DNA of 64,000 nucleotides from Gammaproteobacteria bacterium (GCA_024225395.1 JAAEMR010000192.1:1-64000); one strand, 5' to 3'. Shown: positions 35,193 to 45,414, counted from the stretch's first letter. Translations and numbers: made by a program. The notes: generated by a model from the letters alone, not told the origin.

Positions 35193-35972
35193 ATGGCAGG
35201 CGATCAAGAAGGTGTACCAACAATTCTCAGAGGGCTGATTATGCTAGAGCAGGTTGCTCGGGCACAACGTCCGATTTCAGCAACTGAAATCACCGAGCAG
35301 ATGAACCTGCCTAAACCAAGCGTTAACCGCATCCTTTCACAGTTAGAGGAGGAAGGTTTTCTTCAGCGCGAACCGGTCAAAAAACGCTACTTACCCGGTC
35401 CCCGGTCATCTGAATTTGTGTTATCTATCATGTCAAATGATGCGCTAGGCGCACCACGGCATTCCATTTTACAAGAACTTTCCGATGAGATTGGTGAAAC
35501 CTGCAATTGTACTATGCTGGACGGGAGTCAAACTGTCTATTTTGATCGCGTTGAAGCCAATTGGCCTTTCCGAATTCAACTTCCCATAGGCTCACGATTA
35601 CCCCTTCATTGTACAGCCAGCGGTAAGTTATTTTTGGCTTATATGGAGACTCGAAAACGTCAGCGCCTGATTACTGCTACCTCGTTAAAACGTTATACCG
35701 AGCGAAGTATTACTGCTCCTGAGCTGCTTAATGTCGAGCTTGAAAAGATTAAACTGGATGGTGTCGGCATTGATAACGAAGAATTTATGGATGGGATGGT
35801 AGCGGTTTCTGTTCCGGTCTTTAATCGGGACAATGAAATTTGTTTCACCTTAGCGGTACATGCCCCCAAAATCCGCAAATCTCTGGATGAATTACGGCAA
35901 TATTTACCCTCATTACGTAAGGCAGCAGCTTCGATGGCATCTTCCTACTGTGGTAAAGATCAGGTCGAGTAA
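35193..35972 (+). CDS. IclR-family transcriptional regulator
   Basis: The protein is 259 residues: an N-terminal winged helix (ILRGLIMLEQVARAQ, then AMINO-terminal HTH words ISATEITEQMNLPKPSVNR and LEEEGFLQRE) and a C-terminal IclR effector domain (QLPIGSRLPLHCTASGKLFL, then DGVGIDNEEFMDGMVAVSVP, FTLAVHAP). The Cys in PLHCTASGK is a usual effector-pocket position. IclR proteins control catabolic operons; the TRAP operon upstream on the same strand is the likeliest target, although the GntR operator also lies there. The effector is unknown. Confidence 0.88.
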   Translation: MAGDQEGVPTILRGLIMLEQVARAQRPISATEITEQMNLPKPSVNRILSQLEEEGFLQREPVKKRYLPGPRSSEFVLSIMSNDALGAPRHSILQELSDEIGETCNCTMLDGSQTVYFDRVEANWPFRIQLPIGSRLPLHCTASGKLFLAYMETRKRQRLITATSLKRYTERSITAPELLNVELEKIKLDGVGIDNEEFMDGMVAVSVPVFNRDNEICFTLAVHAPKIRKSLDELRQYLPSLRKAAASMASSYCGKDQVE

Positions 35973-36416
35973 AACAAATAAACCTTCCCTTGATCTCTTT
36001 GCGAGACGTATTCCTGTGCAGGAAACAATGACTGTATTAGCAGTTTAAGCGCATTAAAATATGATGTTTGTCAGAGCATTGATACAAAATGATGAAGGAG
36101 AGGGAGAAGGTCAGGCAGATGGTTGCGATTGGTCTGTTCCATTAACTCGACCTGTAAATTATTCTGTGTAACTGCTCTTGATTAGTTGTTTAAAAGATAT
36201 ATTTTTAAATATTAATAAAATGTCTGCCGGAGAAGGTATTACTGTTTTTCAAAGATTGTAAAAACCTTACTTTTTATGCCTGAATATATAAGCATAAAAT
36301 CGAATCTCTATGAAATATCTATATCAGCTTAGGTTGTTTTACAACTGCATCAAATCCATGCAATATATTCCATAAATCCATATAGAAGTTAAATCTGCAA
36401 CTAAACAATATCCCCT
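35973..36416. other. Intergenic region between IclR and RND genes
   Basis: About 440 bp, A+T-rich. A 36-codon ATG frame at 36061-36171 (containing NDEGEGEGQADG) is the only open stretch noted; it has no clear ribosome-binding site and is not recognised. The region probably carries the RND operon promoter. Confidence 0.4.
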
Positions 36417-37580
36417 ATGAATTTTATTATTAAAATTTTAGCCCCGATAATTATGATTGCTGCGGGTACAGCTGTTGCGGTAATGCTGGATATGAATAAA
36501 CCGGAGGCTGAGAAAAAGGACGTCGTTAGTCATGCGCCCAGCATCCTGGTGGATAAGGTCAAACGACAGGATATGAGACTGATGATATCCACGCAGGCAG
36601 AAGTTAAAGCTAATATCGAAGTTGAATTGATATCGCAGCTAAGTGGCATGGTGAAAGCCATATCTCCGGAATTTATTGAAGGAGGGAGATTTAACTCGGG
36701 TGAAACTCTGCTGTGGATTGATGATGCTGATTATAAATTAGCGTTAAAACGAGTACAGGCGCGGTTGGCTGAAGCGGATGTCAGGGTTAAACAGGCGAAG
36801 GCAGATGCCCAGGTTGCGCGCCACCAGTTGAAAAATGCAAAAAATCCGTCAGCACTTGCCCTTAAAGAACCACAACTTGCAGAGGCAATTGCCAACTTGA
36901 AAGCCGTTCAGGCAGATATAGCTCTGGCTCAATTAAACTTGAGTCGCACTAAAGTATCCCTTCCTTTTAAGGGCAGAATGAAGTCTATTCGGGCCAATGT
37001 AGGGCAATATGTATCGACTGGAAGTTCATTAGGGCGAGGATTTGCAACGGATAAAGTAAAGTTACGTTTAGCCATAACAGATCAGCAACTTGCCCATTTA
37101 AACTTGCCTATAGGTTTTGTAGCAAACTCTAAAAATGCTCCCAGAGTAGATTTTAAAGCGGTCGTTGCCGGTAAGGAGAGAACCTGGAAAGGCAAGCTAA
37201 AACGCATAGATGCTTCATTTGAGCAGGACAGTCGCCTGCTCTATGTTACTGCCGAAGTCGATGATCCTTATGCCACTGAAAACAGTAAAATGCCGATGGC
37301 TGTCGGGCTGTTTGTGACCGCTCAAATTTATGGACAAAACATAAAACAGGCGTTGGTTATTCCACGTTCTGCACTCAGGGCAGCAGATAAAATTTATGTA
37401 GTGAATGATGAGCAGCGGCTTGAAATGAGAACCGTTCAGGTGAAATATAAATCACCCGAAGCCGTAGTTATTTCGGGGGATGTGAAATTTGGAGAGTCGG
37501 TGGTAATTTCGCCTATTCGTAACCCGGTACAGGGAATGGAAGTTGTCACCATGGAAAAGGCTGACAATAACAATGGATAG
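36417..37580 (+). CDS. RND efflux periplasmic adaptor (membrane fusion protein)
   Basis: The protein is 387 residues with one N-terminal membrane anchor (IIKILAPIIMIAAGTAVAVM). Then come a half-lipoyl region (VELISQLSGMVKAISPEFIE, GGRFNSGETLLWID), an alpha-hairpin coiled coil (about residues 105-175), the second lipoyl half (SRTKVSLPFKGRMKSIRANV), and barrel and proximal domains. It links the RND pump encoded next to an outer-membrane channel. No TolC-like gene is present in the window. The gene's end overlaps the start of the pump gene by eight bases. Confidence 0.88.
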   Translation: MNFIIKILAPIIMIAAGTAVAVMLDMNKPEAEKKDVVSHAPSILVDKVKRQDMRLMISTQAEVKANIEVELISQLSGMVKAISPEFIEGGRFNSGETLLWIDDADYKLALKRVQARLAEADVRVKQAKADAQVARHQLKNAKNPSALALKEPQLAEAIANLKAVQADIALAQLNLSRTKVSLPFKGRMKSIRANVGQYVSTGSSLGRGFATDKVKLRLAITDQQLAHLNLPIGFVANSKNAPRVDFKAVVAGKERTWKGKLKRIDASFEQDSRLLYVTAEVDDPYATENSKMPMAVGLFVTAQIYGQNIKQALVIPRSALRAADKIYVVNDEQRLEMRTVQVKYKSPEAVVISGDVKFGESVVISPIRNPVQGMEVVTMEKADNNNG

Positions 37581-40500
37581 ATTGATAAGCTGGTTCGCAC
37601 ACAACCCGGTTGCAGCCAATTTATTAATGGTTGGCATTTTGCTGGTGGGTGTTCTCGGTTATGCCAATATTGAACGTGAAGCTTTTCCACAAACAAAATC
37701 TAACACGGTGACAGTTTCGGTTGCGTGGCCCGGCGCAGCACCACAGGAACTGGAAGAGCAGGTCGTTGTTCGGCTGGAGGAATCGTTCAGTGATCTGGAT
37801 AATATTGAACATATCCGTTCTACAGTCAGAGAGGGTTCTGCCAGTATTCGAGTTGAAGCTAATGCCAAAATCGATATCGCTGAGTTTTTGAATGATATTA
37901 AATTAAGAGTTGACGGGGTGAACTCTCTACCCCGGGAAATTGAATCCCCCCGGGTTCGACTGAGTGACCGTCGACAGGAAATGATGCGGCTGGCGGTGCA
38001 TGGTGATTTATCTGAAAGAGAATTGACCCGACTGGCTGAACGGATCCGTGATGAAGTCGCTCAGCTTAGCAATATTTCAGTCGTTGAATTATTTGGCGAC
38101 AGGCAGGAAGAAGTTTCTATCGAGTTGTCAGAGCAGGCAATGCGACGATACAGCTTAACCTTTGAAGATGTTGCAAATGCGATTCGTGCAAGCTCAATCA
38201 ATTTATCATCGGGTAGTGTAAAGACTTCAACCGGCGATGTGCTGCTGCGTGCCAGAAATATGGCTGATAATCAGCAGGAATTTGAAGATATAATTATCAG
38301 TCAGAGTCAAGAAGGTGGCGTGGTACGAGTCGGGGATGTAGCTCGCGTCGTGGATGGTTATATAGATGATGAAATCCTGGCTACCATAAATGGCCAAAGC
38401 GCTGTACTGGTTCAAGTCAAAACATCGGACAAAATGGATGTAGTAAAGGCCAGTGAATCGATGAAAGAATGGCTTAAAGAAGCTCGAAAGCGTATGCCTG
38501 ATGGAGTCAGTTTAACGTTGTGGAGGGACTCTTCTGAAGTTTATTCAAACCGTATGGCCACGATATCGAGAGCTGCAATCTCAGGATTGTTACTGGTATT
38601 CCTGATATTGATTTTGACCTTGCGACCCGTTGTAGCACTGTGGGTCACCGTGGGTATAGGTGTTGCTTTTCTCGGTACTTTATCCATGCTTCCGGTTAAT
38701 GATGTCTCTTTAAATGTCATTTCTACCTTTGCATTTTTACTGGTCATCGGCATCGTGGTGGATGATGCAATTGTGGTGGGGGAAAGCATTCATCATCACA
38801 GTACGCTGCATGGTGGTGGCGTTGAGTCCTCTATTGAAGGGACTATAATGGTGGCAAAGCCGGTTGTTTTTGCAGTATTAACCACGATTGTTGCTTTTCT
38901 TCCGTGGTTATTTTTAACCGGTGAAGTGGTTCAGATTACACGCCAGCTTTCGATTGTTATCAGTGTTGCGTTAATTTTATCCCTGGTCGAAGCATTTCTG
39001 ATTCTGCCTGCACACCTGAGAAAATTGAAACACAGGACAAAGGTGACCGGGCTTGCCAGGTTACAGCAAAAAGTTGAACAGTCTGTAGTGACTTTTGCAA
39101 AGGGGAGATACCGGAAAATTTTATCTTCTGCACTGAATCAACGTTATTTTACAGCGGCAACTTTCATCTCTTTTTTTGTTATTAGCGTGAGTGTTTTTAC
39201 ATCGGGCTGGGTTAAGTTTTCTTTCATGCCAGAGATAGAAAGTGATCAGGTGAATATCAATGTAGAGATGCCGACTGGTTCACCCTATAGCCGTGCACTG
39301 GAAGTATTGCAACAATTGCAGCAGGCTGAAAAAAAGCTTGAAGAAGAAATTAATGCAAATTCTGCCGAGGGTGGTGGGCAACTGGTGGTAAACTGGTACA
39401 CCCGTGCTCGCAAGGACAGTGTGTTGGCGCTTGTCAAACTTGCGCCAGCGGAAATTCGTCAACTGTCGGCTAAGGAAACTGCACACCGCTTAAGAGAACT
39501 GATCGGTGATATTCCTGATGCTCAATCTGTGACGGTTGATTACACCTTGAATAATGCGACCCAGCGTATTAACTATTCGGTAGAGCATCCTGATCTGGAT
39601 ACTTTGCGCCAGGGGGTCGCTGATCTCGAAGCCAAATTAAGGACTTTTGAAAATGTATTCTATGTGCGTAATGACTTACAGGGCACGGCTGATGAATTGC
39701 ATTTTTCATTATTACCCGGGGCGAAGAAACTGGGTATAGATCTGGCTGCTGTTTCCAGGCAGGTTAGACAGGCTTACTACGGTGAAGAAGTTCAACGCTT
39801 ACCCAGGGCTTATGGCGATGTCAAAGTGATGGTTCGTTATCCGAAAAATACCCGGCGTAACCTGGATAGTCTGGATGACTTCAGGTTTCGTACTAACGAT
39901 GGAAGAGAGTTACCATTGCTTTCAGTGGTTAGTGTCGAATTTGCTCCGGGAATCAAAAAAATTAGCCGCAGAGATGGTCGAAGAAGTGCCTATATTGATG
40001 CCGAGTTAAGCGGTGATGTTAGAAAAGAAATTTCAGATGAAATGGAAAAGGATTTCATCCCTGGCTGGAAAGCAAAATACCCGGGATTACAGCTGCAGAA
40101 AGAAGGTCAGGCTGAAGGCGAGGAAGAATTTTTCAGAGAAGTCATGAGCCTTTATGCCGTCGCACTGTTTATGATGTATGCGTTGATAGCCATCGCATTT
40201 AAATCATACTGGCAACCGATCATCATTATGACGGCGATTCCATTCGGATTTATGGGCGCGGTTTATGGTCATTTAATATTTAATACCTCGATGGCTTTAT
40301 ATTCTTATTTTGGAATAGGGGCCGCAGTCGGCGTGGTGGTCAATGATAACCTGGTGTTGATGGATTATATTGGACGCTTGAGAACCAAAGGAGCAAATGC
40401 CTTTGATGCCGTAGTCGAAGCGGGTATCAAACGTTTCAGACCTATTCTGCTTACCTCATTAACGACTTTTGTTGGTTTGCTACCCATGTTGGCTGAACGT

Positions 40501-40701
40501 TCTACACAGGCACAGTTTTTACATCCCGCTGTCATTTCGCTAGCCTTTGGCGTGTTATTCGCTCTTTTTGTGACCTTATTATTCGTGCCAGCAGTTTACT
40601 GTATCAGTGAAGATATTGATCATTTACTCGGCAGGTTAAAAAGTAGCTTTAGCGGCGAGAAAATAGACGCTAAAAATATCGTTGAGCAGAAAGTAGACTA
40701 A
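37573..40701 (+). CDS. RND efflux pump, HAE-1-like inner-membrane permease
   Basis: The protein is about 1042 residues, full length for the family. MDRLISWFAHNPVAANLLMV is the classic N-terminus. The proton-relay Asp pair is seen in VIGIVVDDAIVVGESIHHHS (helix 4), with two large periplasmic loops and a second membrane bundle (FGIGAAVGVVVNDNLVLMDY). ATG 37573 is the correct start: the TTG at 37543 lies within the adaptor gene and adds no conserved sequence. It exports an unknown substrate by proton antiport in a tripartite complex. Confidence 0.9.
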   Translation: MDRLISWFAHNPVAANLLMVGILLVGVLGYANIEREAFPQTKSNTVTVSVAWPGAAPQELEEQVVVRLEESFSDLDNIEHIRSTVREGSASIRVEANAKIDIAEFLNDIKLRVDGVNSLPREIESPRVRLSDRRQEMMRLAVHGDLSERELTRLAERIRDEVAQLSNISVVELFGDRQEEVSIELSEQAMRRYSLTFEDVANAIRASSINLSSGSVKTSTGDVLLRARNMADNQQEFEDIIISQSQEGGVVRVGDVARVVDGYIDDEILATINGQSAVLVQVKTSDKMDVVKASESMKEWLKEARKRMPDGVSLTLWRDSSEVYSNRMATISRAAISGLLLVFLILILTLRPVVALWVTVGIGVAFLGTLSMLPVNDVSLNVISTFAFLLVIGIVVDDAIVVGESIHHHSTLHGGGVESSIEGTIMVAKPVVFAVLTTIVAFLPWLFLTGEVVQITRQLSIVISVALILSLVEAFLILPAHLRKLKHRTKVTGLARLQQKVEQSVVTFAKGRYRKILSSALNQRYFTAATFISFFVISVSVFTSGWVKFSFMPEIESDQVNINVEMPTGSPYSRALEVLQQLQQAEKKLEEEINANSAEGGGQLVVNWYTRARKDSVLALVKLAPAEIRQLSAKETAHRLRELIGDIPDAQSVTVDYTLNNATQRINYSVEHPDLDTLRQGVADLEAKLRTFENVFYVRNDLQGTADELHFSLLPGAKKLGIDLAAVSRQVRQAYYGEEVQRLPRAYGDVKVMVRYPKNTRRNLDSLDDFRFRTNDGRELPLLSVVSVEFAPGIKKISRRDGRRSAYIDAELSGDVRKEISDEMEKDFIPGWKAKYPGLQLQKEGQAEGEEEFFREVMSLYAVALFMMYALIAIAFKSYWQPIIIMTAIPFGFMGAVYGHLIFNTSMALYSYFGIGAAVGVVVNDNLVLMDYIGRLRTKGANAFDAVVEAGIKRFRPILLTSLTTFVGLLPMLAERSTQAQFLHPAVISLAFGVLFALFVTLLFVPAVYCISEDIDHLLGRLKSSFSGEKIDAKNIVEQKVD

Positions 40702-40784
40702 TTCATGCGCTAATTTATTCTGCTTGAATTTAGCGCTGATGGCTCTTATTCTTATCCGATGTTAGTCACACTTTTTTTGCTTCA

Positions 40785-42269
40785 ATGAGTTCACTTTCTC
40801 CTGTTCGGTTACTCACGTTACTGGTTGTAGCGGTATTACTGCTATTACTGTTAATGGTGGGCGTGTTACTGACGGATACCTTGCTGAATATCCGCGAGAA
40901 CCTGGAGCAGGCACCCTCCTGGGTATTTTATCTGGTGTTATCGGCTTTTGGGCTGTTTTCACTGCTTTCCGGCTGGCTCATCATGCGCCTGCTACGTCCT
41001 AAAAAAATATCTGCAGCTAAACTTCCTGTTTCTCATCCCGTCGATGAGCAAAGTTTGCACGAAAAATTGCAGCACAGTAAGTCCACTGGTATTGATACTA
41101 CTGAAGCCGAAGCGGAACTGGAAAAACTCAGGCAAAGACGTCAGGCAGGCACTATTCATATTGCCCTGTTTGGTGAAATTAGCAGTGGAAAGTCCAGCCT
41201 TATAAAGTCGCTGTTACCCGAATCAGACATTGAGATTTCAGTGACCGGTGGCACCACACAAAAATTAACGGAATTTTGCTGGACGAGTCCGGCGGGTGAT
41301 CAGTTGATTTTAACCGATATGCCCGGCTTGAATGAAATCGGTGGCGAGAAAAAAATATTATCGCAGCAGGAGGCTTTACGCTCGCATCTGGTTATCTATG
41401 TTTGTGATGGAGATCTGACACACAGCCAGCTTGAAGAGTTAAAAAAACTAAGCGAACTACGAAAACCAATAATCCTGGTGTTAAATAAAACGGATAGATT
41501 GAGTCCGCAGGAATTGGAACTGTTAAAAAATCAGTTAGAAAATAGAGCCAGAGAGCTGGGGAATAGTGAACTGGTCAGCATAACTTCCGGTGGGGAACAG
41601 CAGGCGATTCGTATCAATGCGGATGGAAGTGAAGAAGCTTTTCTAAGGCCTTTTCCTGCTCAACTGGATGACTTGAAATTAGCTATTCAGAGAACCATCG
41701 ATAACAACAGTAAAACCCTGGAACAACTCAGGGATAGCGCGGTGTTTACGCTTATTTTTTCTCAGCTAGATGCAGCACAGTCACTTCAACGAGACCAGCA
41801 GGCACTGGAACTGACTCGCTCCTATTCAAAAAAAGCTGTAGTGGCCGCAATTGCGGCTATTACACCGGGTACCGATATTTTAATTCAGGGATACCTGGCG
41901 ACCCAGATGGTGAAAGAATTATCAGAACTGTATCAGGTTCCGGTACGCAAAATGGATGTTGATTTACTGCTAAAATTAGTCCAGCAGCACGTTAGAACAC
42001 ATATTACCCTGCTGCTTGCCGTTGCGGGCAATGCGCTCAAGGCCTTTCCCGGGGCAGGTACTTTAGCCGGTGGGGTTTTGCATGCCATAGCCTATGGGTT
42101 TTTATTTGAAACGCTGGGCAAGAGCCTGGCTAAGTCATTACAGAGTCGGGGTGAGTTACACCCTTTACAGGTCGCCGGTCAATTCGAGGATAATCTGGGT
42201 GAAAATATTAAAGCGTCTGCAGGGTTTTATACCCGGATGGCGCTCAAAGAATTCAGCAACAAAAGCTGA
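40785..42269 (+). CDS. Membrane-anchored GTPase with DUF697-like C-terminal domain (first of pair)
   Basis: The protein is 494 residues. Two N-terminal helices (about residues 8-30 and 46-66) anchor it. A GTPase domain follows: G1 GEISSGKSSL (near 131), G3 TDMPGLNEIGG, G4 LVLNKTDR. The last 150 residues are hydrophobic helices (VVAAIAAITPGTDILIQGYL, then LLLAVAGNALKAFPGAG) resembling DUF697, found in YcjF/Era-like proteins. The 3' end overlaps the second GTPase gene, so the two are translationally coupled. It could act in membrane remodelling or envelope assembly; the function is unknown. Confidence 0.8.
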   Translation: MSSLSPVRLLTLLVVAVLLLLLLMVGVLLTDTLLNIRENLEQAPSWVFYLVLSAFGLFSLLSGWLIMRLLRPKKISAAKLPVSHPVDEQSLHEKLQHSKSTGIDTTEAEAELEKLRQRRQAGTIHIALFGEISSGKSSLIKSLLPESDIEISVTGGTTQKLTEFCWTSPAGDQLILTDMPGLNEIGGEKKILSQQEALRSHLVIYVCDGDLTHSQLEELKKLSELRKPIILVLNKTDRLSPQELELLKNQLENRARELGNSELVSITSGGEQQAIRINADGSEEAFLRPFPAQLDDLKLAIQRTIDNNSKTLEQLRDSAVFTLIFSQLDAAQSLQRDQQALELTRSYSKKAVVAAIAAITPGTDILIQGYLATQMVKELSELYQVPVRKMDVDLLLKLVQQHVRTHITLLLAVAGNALKAFPGAGTLAGGVLHAIAYGFLFETLGKSLAKSLQSRGELHPLQVAGQFEDNLGENIKASAGFYTRMALKEFSNKS

Positions 42270-43572
42270 CGATAAACCTGCGTTGAACGCTGATGAGGGC
42301 CAGCTAAATCTGGATCTGGCATTAGAAAGTTTGCAGGATTTACTGAATGACAAACGTGTGCCAGAGCAGGTTCGTCAGTCATTGGCAGTGGATTATGCTG
42401 AGGTTGAAGAAATGTTGGCTCGTATGCAACAGGGGCAATTGCATATTGCTGTATTTGGCCGGGTCAGTGTTGGAAAATCTGCATTACTAAATGCCTTGCT
42501 GGGAGAGAAAAAATTTTCCACAAGCCCGCTTCACGGTGAAACCAAAACGACTCAACAGGGACAGTGGCAGGAGTATGAATCCGGCAATATCTTTCTGATC
42601 GATACGCCGGGCATCAATGAAATTGATGGTGAAAAACGTGAGCAGCTGGCGAAAGATGTAGCTGTACGGGCAGAGCTGGTTTTGTTTGTGGTTGATGGTG
42701 ACCTGACTGATACCGAGGTTCAGGCATTGAAAACTATCTCGGCACAGCATCGCCCGATCATCCTGGTGCTGAATAAAATAGACCGTTATCAAACTCATGA
42801 AAAAGAAGCGTTATTTAACTCGCTTGAGTTGCACAGTTCCGGTCTGGTCGATAAACGTAATATTGTTGGTGCCGCAGCTGATCCGGCTGAGCAGTTCATA
42901 ATCCAGCTTGATGAAGCGGGTAATGAAACTGAAAGCAGTAGAAAACCAGCTGCCGATGTTGTGCAGGTGCGGACACGATTATGGGAAATCCTACAAACTG
43001 AAGGAAAAACATTATCGGCACTTAATGCCTCGTTATTTGCCGGGCAGTTAAGTGACCAGGTAGGGCAGAGAATGATACAGGCCCGGTCTGAAATCGGGCA
43101 GAAAATCATTCACAGCTACTGTGCAGCAAAAGGGGTGGCCGTTGCATTCAATCCTGTACCCGTTGCCGACCTGGTAGCCGCTGCGGTGGTAGATGTGTCG
43201 ATGGTAGTGCATCTATCAAAAATATTTGGTTTGCCTTTATCCAAAAGCGAGGCGGGTAGTCTGATTAAAACGATTGGAGCACAGATGATTTTATTGATGG
43301 GAACGGTGTGGGCAGTACACTTTGTTTCTTCTGCTCTCAAACTGGGAACCACGGGATTATCGGCCATGGCAACCGGTGGTGCTCAGGCAGCTGTGGCTTA
43401 TTACAGTACTTATATCGTTGGCCAGGCCACAGAGCAATATCTGGCGCAGGGCAAGTCCTGGGGTGAGGGCGGTCCTAAATACGTGGTTAGAGAAATACTC
43501 GATAATCTGGATAGAGATTCCATTATGGAACAGGCAAAACTGGATATTAAGAGCCGATTGAGTAAAGCCTGA
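42199..43572 (+). CDS. GTPase with DUF697-like C-terminal domain (second of pair)
   Basis: The protein is about 457 residues from GTG 42199, which has GAGGA about eight bases upstream; the frame is also open from ATG 42094, and TTG 42283 is another option. G1 GRVSVGKSALLNALLG, G3 IDTPGINEIDGEKR and G4 LVLNKIDRY are intact. The C-terminal region has several hydrophobic helices (VAVAFNPVPVADLVAAAVVD, then MILLMGTVWAVHFVSSALKL). It is clearly a paralogue of the preceding GTPase but lacks the two N-terminal anchors. The 71-base overlap with its neighbour implies fixed stoichiometry, perhaps a heterodimer. Confidence 0.8.
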   Translation: MKILKRLQGFIPGWRSKNSATKADDKPALNADEGQLNLDLALESLQDLLNDKRVPEQVRQSLAVDYAEVEEMLARMQQGQLHIAVFGRVSVGKSALLNALLGEKKFSTSPLHGETKTTQQGQWQEYESGNIFLIDTPGINEIDGEKREQLAKDVAVRAELVLFVVDGDLTDTEVQALKTISAQHRPIILVLNKIDRYQTHEKEALFNSLELHSSGLVDKRNIVGAAADPAEQFIIQLDEAGNETESSRKPAADVVQVRTRLWEILQTEGKTLSALNASLFAGQLSDQVGQRMIQARSEIGQKIIHSYCAAKGVAVAFNPVPVADLVAAAVVDVSMVVHLSKIFGLPLSKSEAGSLIKTIGAQMILLMGTVWAVHFVSSALKLGTTGLSAMATGGAQAAVAYYSTYIVGQATEQYLAQGKSWGEGGPKYVVREILDNLDRDSIMEQAKLDIKSRLSKA

Positions 43573-43659
43573 CAATGCTATGTTTATTCATCAATACCCC
43601 CTGGACTCGAGTTGAGTTAAAATACCGTTATTTTATTGTTTAACTAGAGAGTTACCTGA

Positions 43660-44445
43660 ATGTTTGGTCTGTTTGAAAGTAAGCCTGTGCTGGAACAAAG
43701 TCAGTCGCAATGGTTGTTTGATGTATATGCCTGGTCACTGGATAATTTCGATGCGAATGTTTTCTATAACAATACGGTGCTGGTATTACCCACCAATGAA
43801 TTTTTTCCCGGGAGGGTTGATAGCCAACAGGGTATGGCTGAGTTGGTTTTTGAAAAAGTGAAAAGTTATGCCTGCATTTCTCACTGGCCGACTTCTGTTG
43901 TAGATCAAAGTGTTTGTGCAATTCCCAATGCTCCACAAATAGAAGTAGATGGCGCATTGCGAAATCCCAATGCGCTGGTCGATAATTCGGTGGCTGATGA
44001 ACTTCGTTTACAGATTCCTTATAACCCTGAGCAGGTGAGTAACCCTGAAGGCATGATTGCAAGCTTCGCGCATATTTCTGCTCATTATCTGGGGCAGATG
44101 GCTAAACAGCCACCCCCCGGTGGCCCCGAGTTCTGGCCGCATGTCACCGAAGTACTGGCGTCTTACCTGGGTTTTGGATTGATGTTTGCTAACAGTGCTT
44201 ATACTTTTAAAGGTAGTTGTGCGAGTTGTTATAACCCCCATGCCAATCGGAATGCATACCTGTCTGAGCAACAATCTGTGTACTCACTGGCTATTTTTGC
44301 AGTGTTGAAAAATATTCCCAATAAAGAGGTAGCACCTCATCTAAAAGGTCATTTACGGGGCTTTTACAAAAGGGCGGTTAAAGAAGTAAAAGCTCGTGAG
44401 CAAGATCTTGCAATGTTAAACCAGCAGCAGTTTTTAAAGGCTTAA
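43660..44445 (+). CDS. Conserved protein with HxxxH motif, family not recognised
   Basis: The protein is 261 residues, with no signal peptide or membrane helix. The middle contains SFAHISAHYLGQ followed about 20 residues later by WPHVTEVLASYLGFGLMF and ANSAY. This order resembles zinc-peptidase-like hypothetical proteins in which HExxH is followed by an E/D in an LTDLLxVFxGxGxFxAN segment. Here the Glu of HExxH is Ile/Ser, so catalysis by that mechanism is doubtful. A CASCYNP motif follows and may bind metal. It lies 87 bp after the GTPase pair on the same strand and has its own promoter-like A+T-rich gap. Confidence 0.65.
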   Translation: MFGLFESKPVLEQSQSQWLFDVYAWSLDNFDANVFYNNTVLVLPTNEFFPGRVDSQQGMAELVFEKVKSYACISHWPTSVVDQSVCAIPNAPQIEVDGALRNPNALVDNSVADELRLQIPYNPEQVSNPEGMIASFAHISAHYLGQMAKQPPPGGPEFWPHVTEVLASYLGFGLMFANSAYTFKGSCASCYNPHANRNAYLSEQQSVYSLAIFAVLKNIPNKEVAPHLKGHLRGFYKRAVKEVKAREQDLAMLNQQQFLKA

Positions 44446-44915
44446 GTGCGTGAGTTCGAATATGTAATGTAGAGCAGAATCCTGTTTCTTGCGCACAACA
44501 GACATTAGAAAAAATTTCCGACACAACTGGAGTTTGCCGGGTAACAATCTGGAAATTTATATGAAAACCATTATCAGCAATTAAGACCGGTTCAAATAAC
44601 TAATAATTTTATGCAAAGAGTTTCAATTCTTTTAATCCATAAATTAGTTTCGCTAAAGATACCTATGCAAGAATCTATAGACTATTTATACTTGCAGCGC
44701 TGAAAAAGATTAGTGAAAACTGGATTGACTTCATTCAAGGTCAGACGAAATTTCAGTTAATCCTCTCATTACAACAGATGCCGTAGTGATGATGCGCGAA
44801 CTTCGAGAATCATTTGCATTCCTTTTAAGCATCACAATATTGAGAGATTGATGTGGCGTAAGTTTGCACGCGATTCGATAGCATATTGAATTTATTATTT
44901 AACCGGCGGTAATTG
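44446..44915. other. Intergenic region, no gene seen
   Basis: About 470 bp of A+T-rich sequence between the HxxxH protein gene and the SEC-C gene. I found no open frame over about 25 codons with a ribosome-binding site, no convincing terminator hairpin, and no tRNA. Confidence 0.5.
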
Positions 44916-45251
44916 ATGGCGAAAATTTTTCAAAAAGGTCCTGCGATGAAGCAGGCAGAGCGAAGTAAATCAAACTTTACACTAAATAAAAAACTGCGTC
45001 TGGGTAGCAGAAAGGCGCCTGCACAAATCAGTGTTCAAACCGAAGAGCGTAAACAGGAACTGACAGCGGTTTTTACTGAAAATAATTGGGCCTGTGTTAT
45101 AGAGGTGAATTCTGAGCAGGATGAAAATACCCGGGATCTGGATATCCTTCAAAACAAACAAGTCGTGGCCGTGAGCACCAAAAAGGCCAGTCGAAATGAT
45201 CCCTGTCCCTGTCAGAGTGGCAGGAAATACAAAAAATGTTGCGGGGCGTAA
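44916..45251 (+). CDS. SEC-C motif metal-binding protein (PBPRA1643-type)
   Basis: The protein is 111 residues. The C-terminus [18 protein letters not shown] is a perfect SEC-C zinc motif (CxC...CC). The head [20 protein letters not shown] and [10 protein letters not shown] match a small gammaproteobacterial family that I know under the PBPRA1643 name. SEC-C modules bind zinc and contact ribosomes or SecB-type partners in other proteins; the function here is unknown. ATG 44916 is preferred over the TTG just before it. Confidence 0.82.
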   Translation: MAKIFQKGPAMKQAERSKSNFTLNKKLRLGSRKAPAQISVQTEERKQELTAVFTENNWACVIEVNSEQDENTRDLDILQNKQVVAVSTKKASRNDPCPCQSGRKYKKCCGA

Positions 45252-45414
45252 TGTGTTGTTTATTTTGTTCTTGTCGTGGTTATCTTCAGAGTTTAATGCC
45301 GGTTTGACCGTATTGATTTGATCCAGCAGGAGCTGTGTTCAGTATCGATTAAGGTGTTTCCAACGCTCATTGGTTCGCGCCATACGGGTGCCATTTATGT
45401 TCTCAAGATGTATT

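Noticed and set aside
36061-36171. 36-codon ORF between the IclR and RND genes
   Set aside because: No clear ribosome-binding site and no recognisable motif; Gly/Glu alternation suggests chance reading of a purine-rich run.
41061-41205. Internal frames within the GTPase genes as separate small proteins
   Set aside because: They are shadows of the GTPase reading frame and lack their own ribosome-binding sites.
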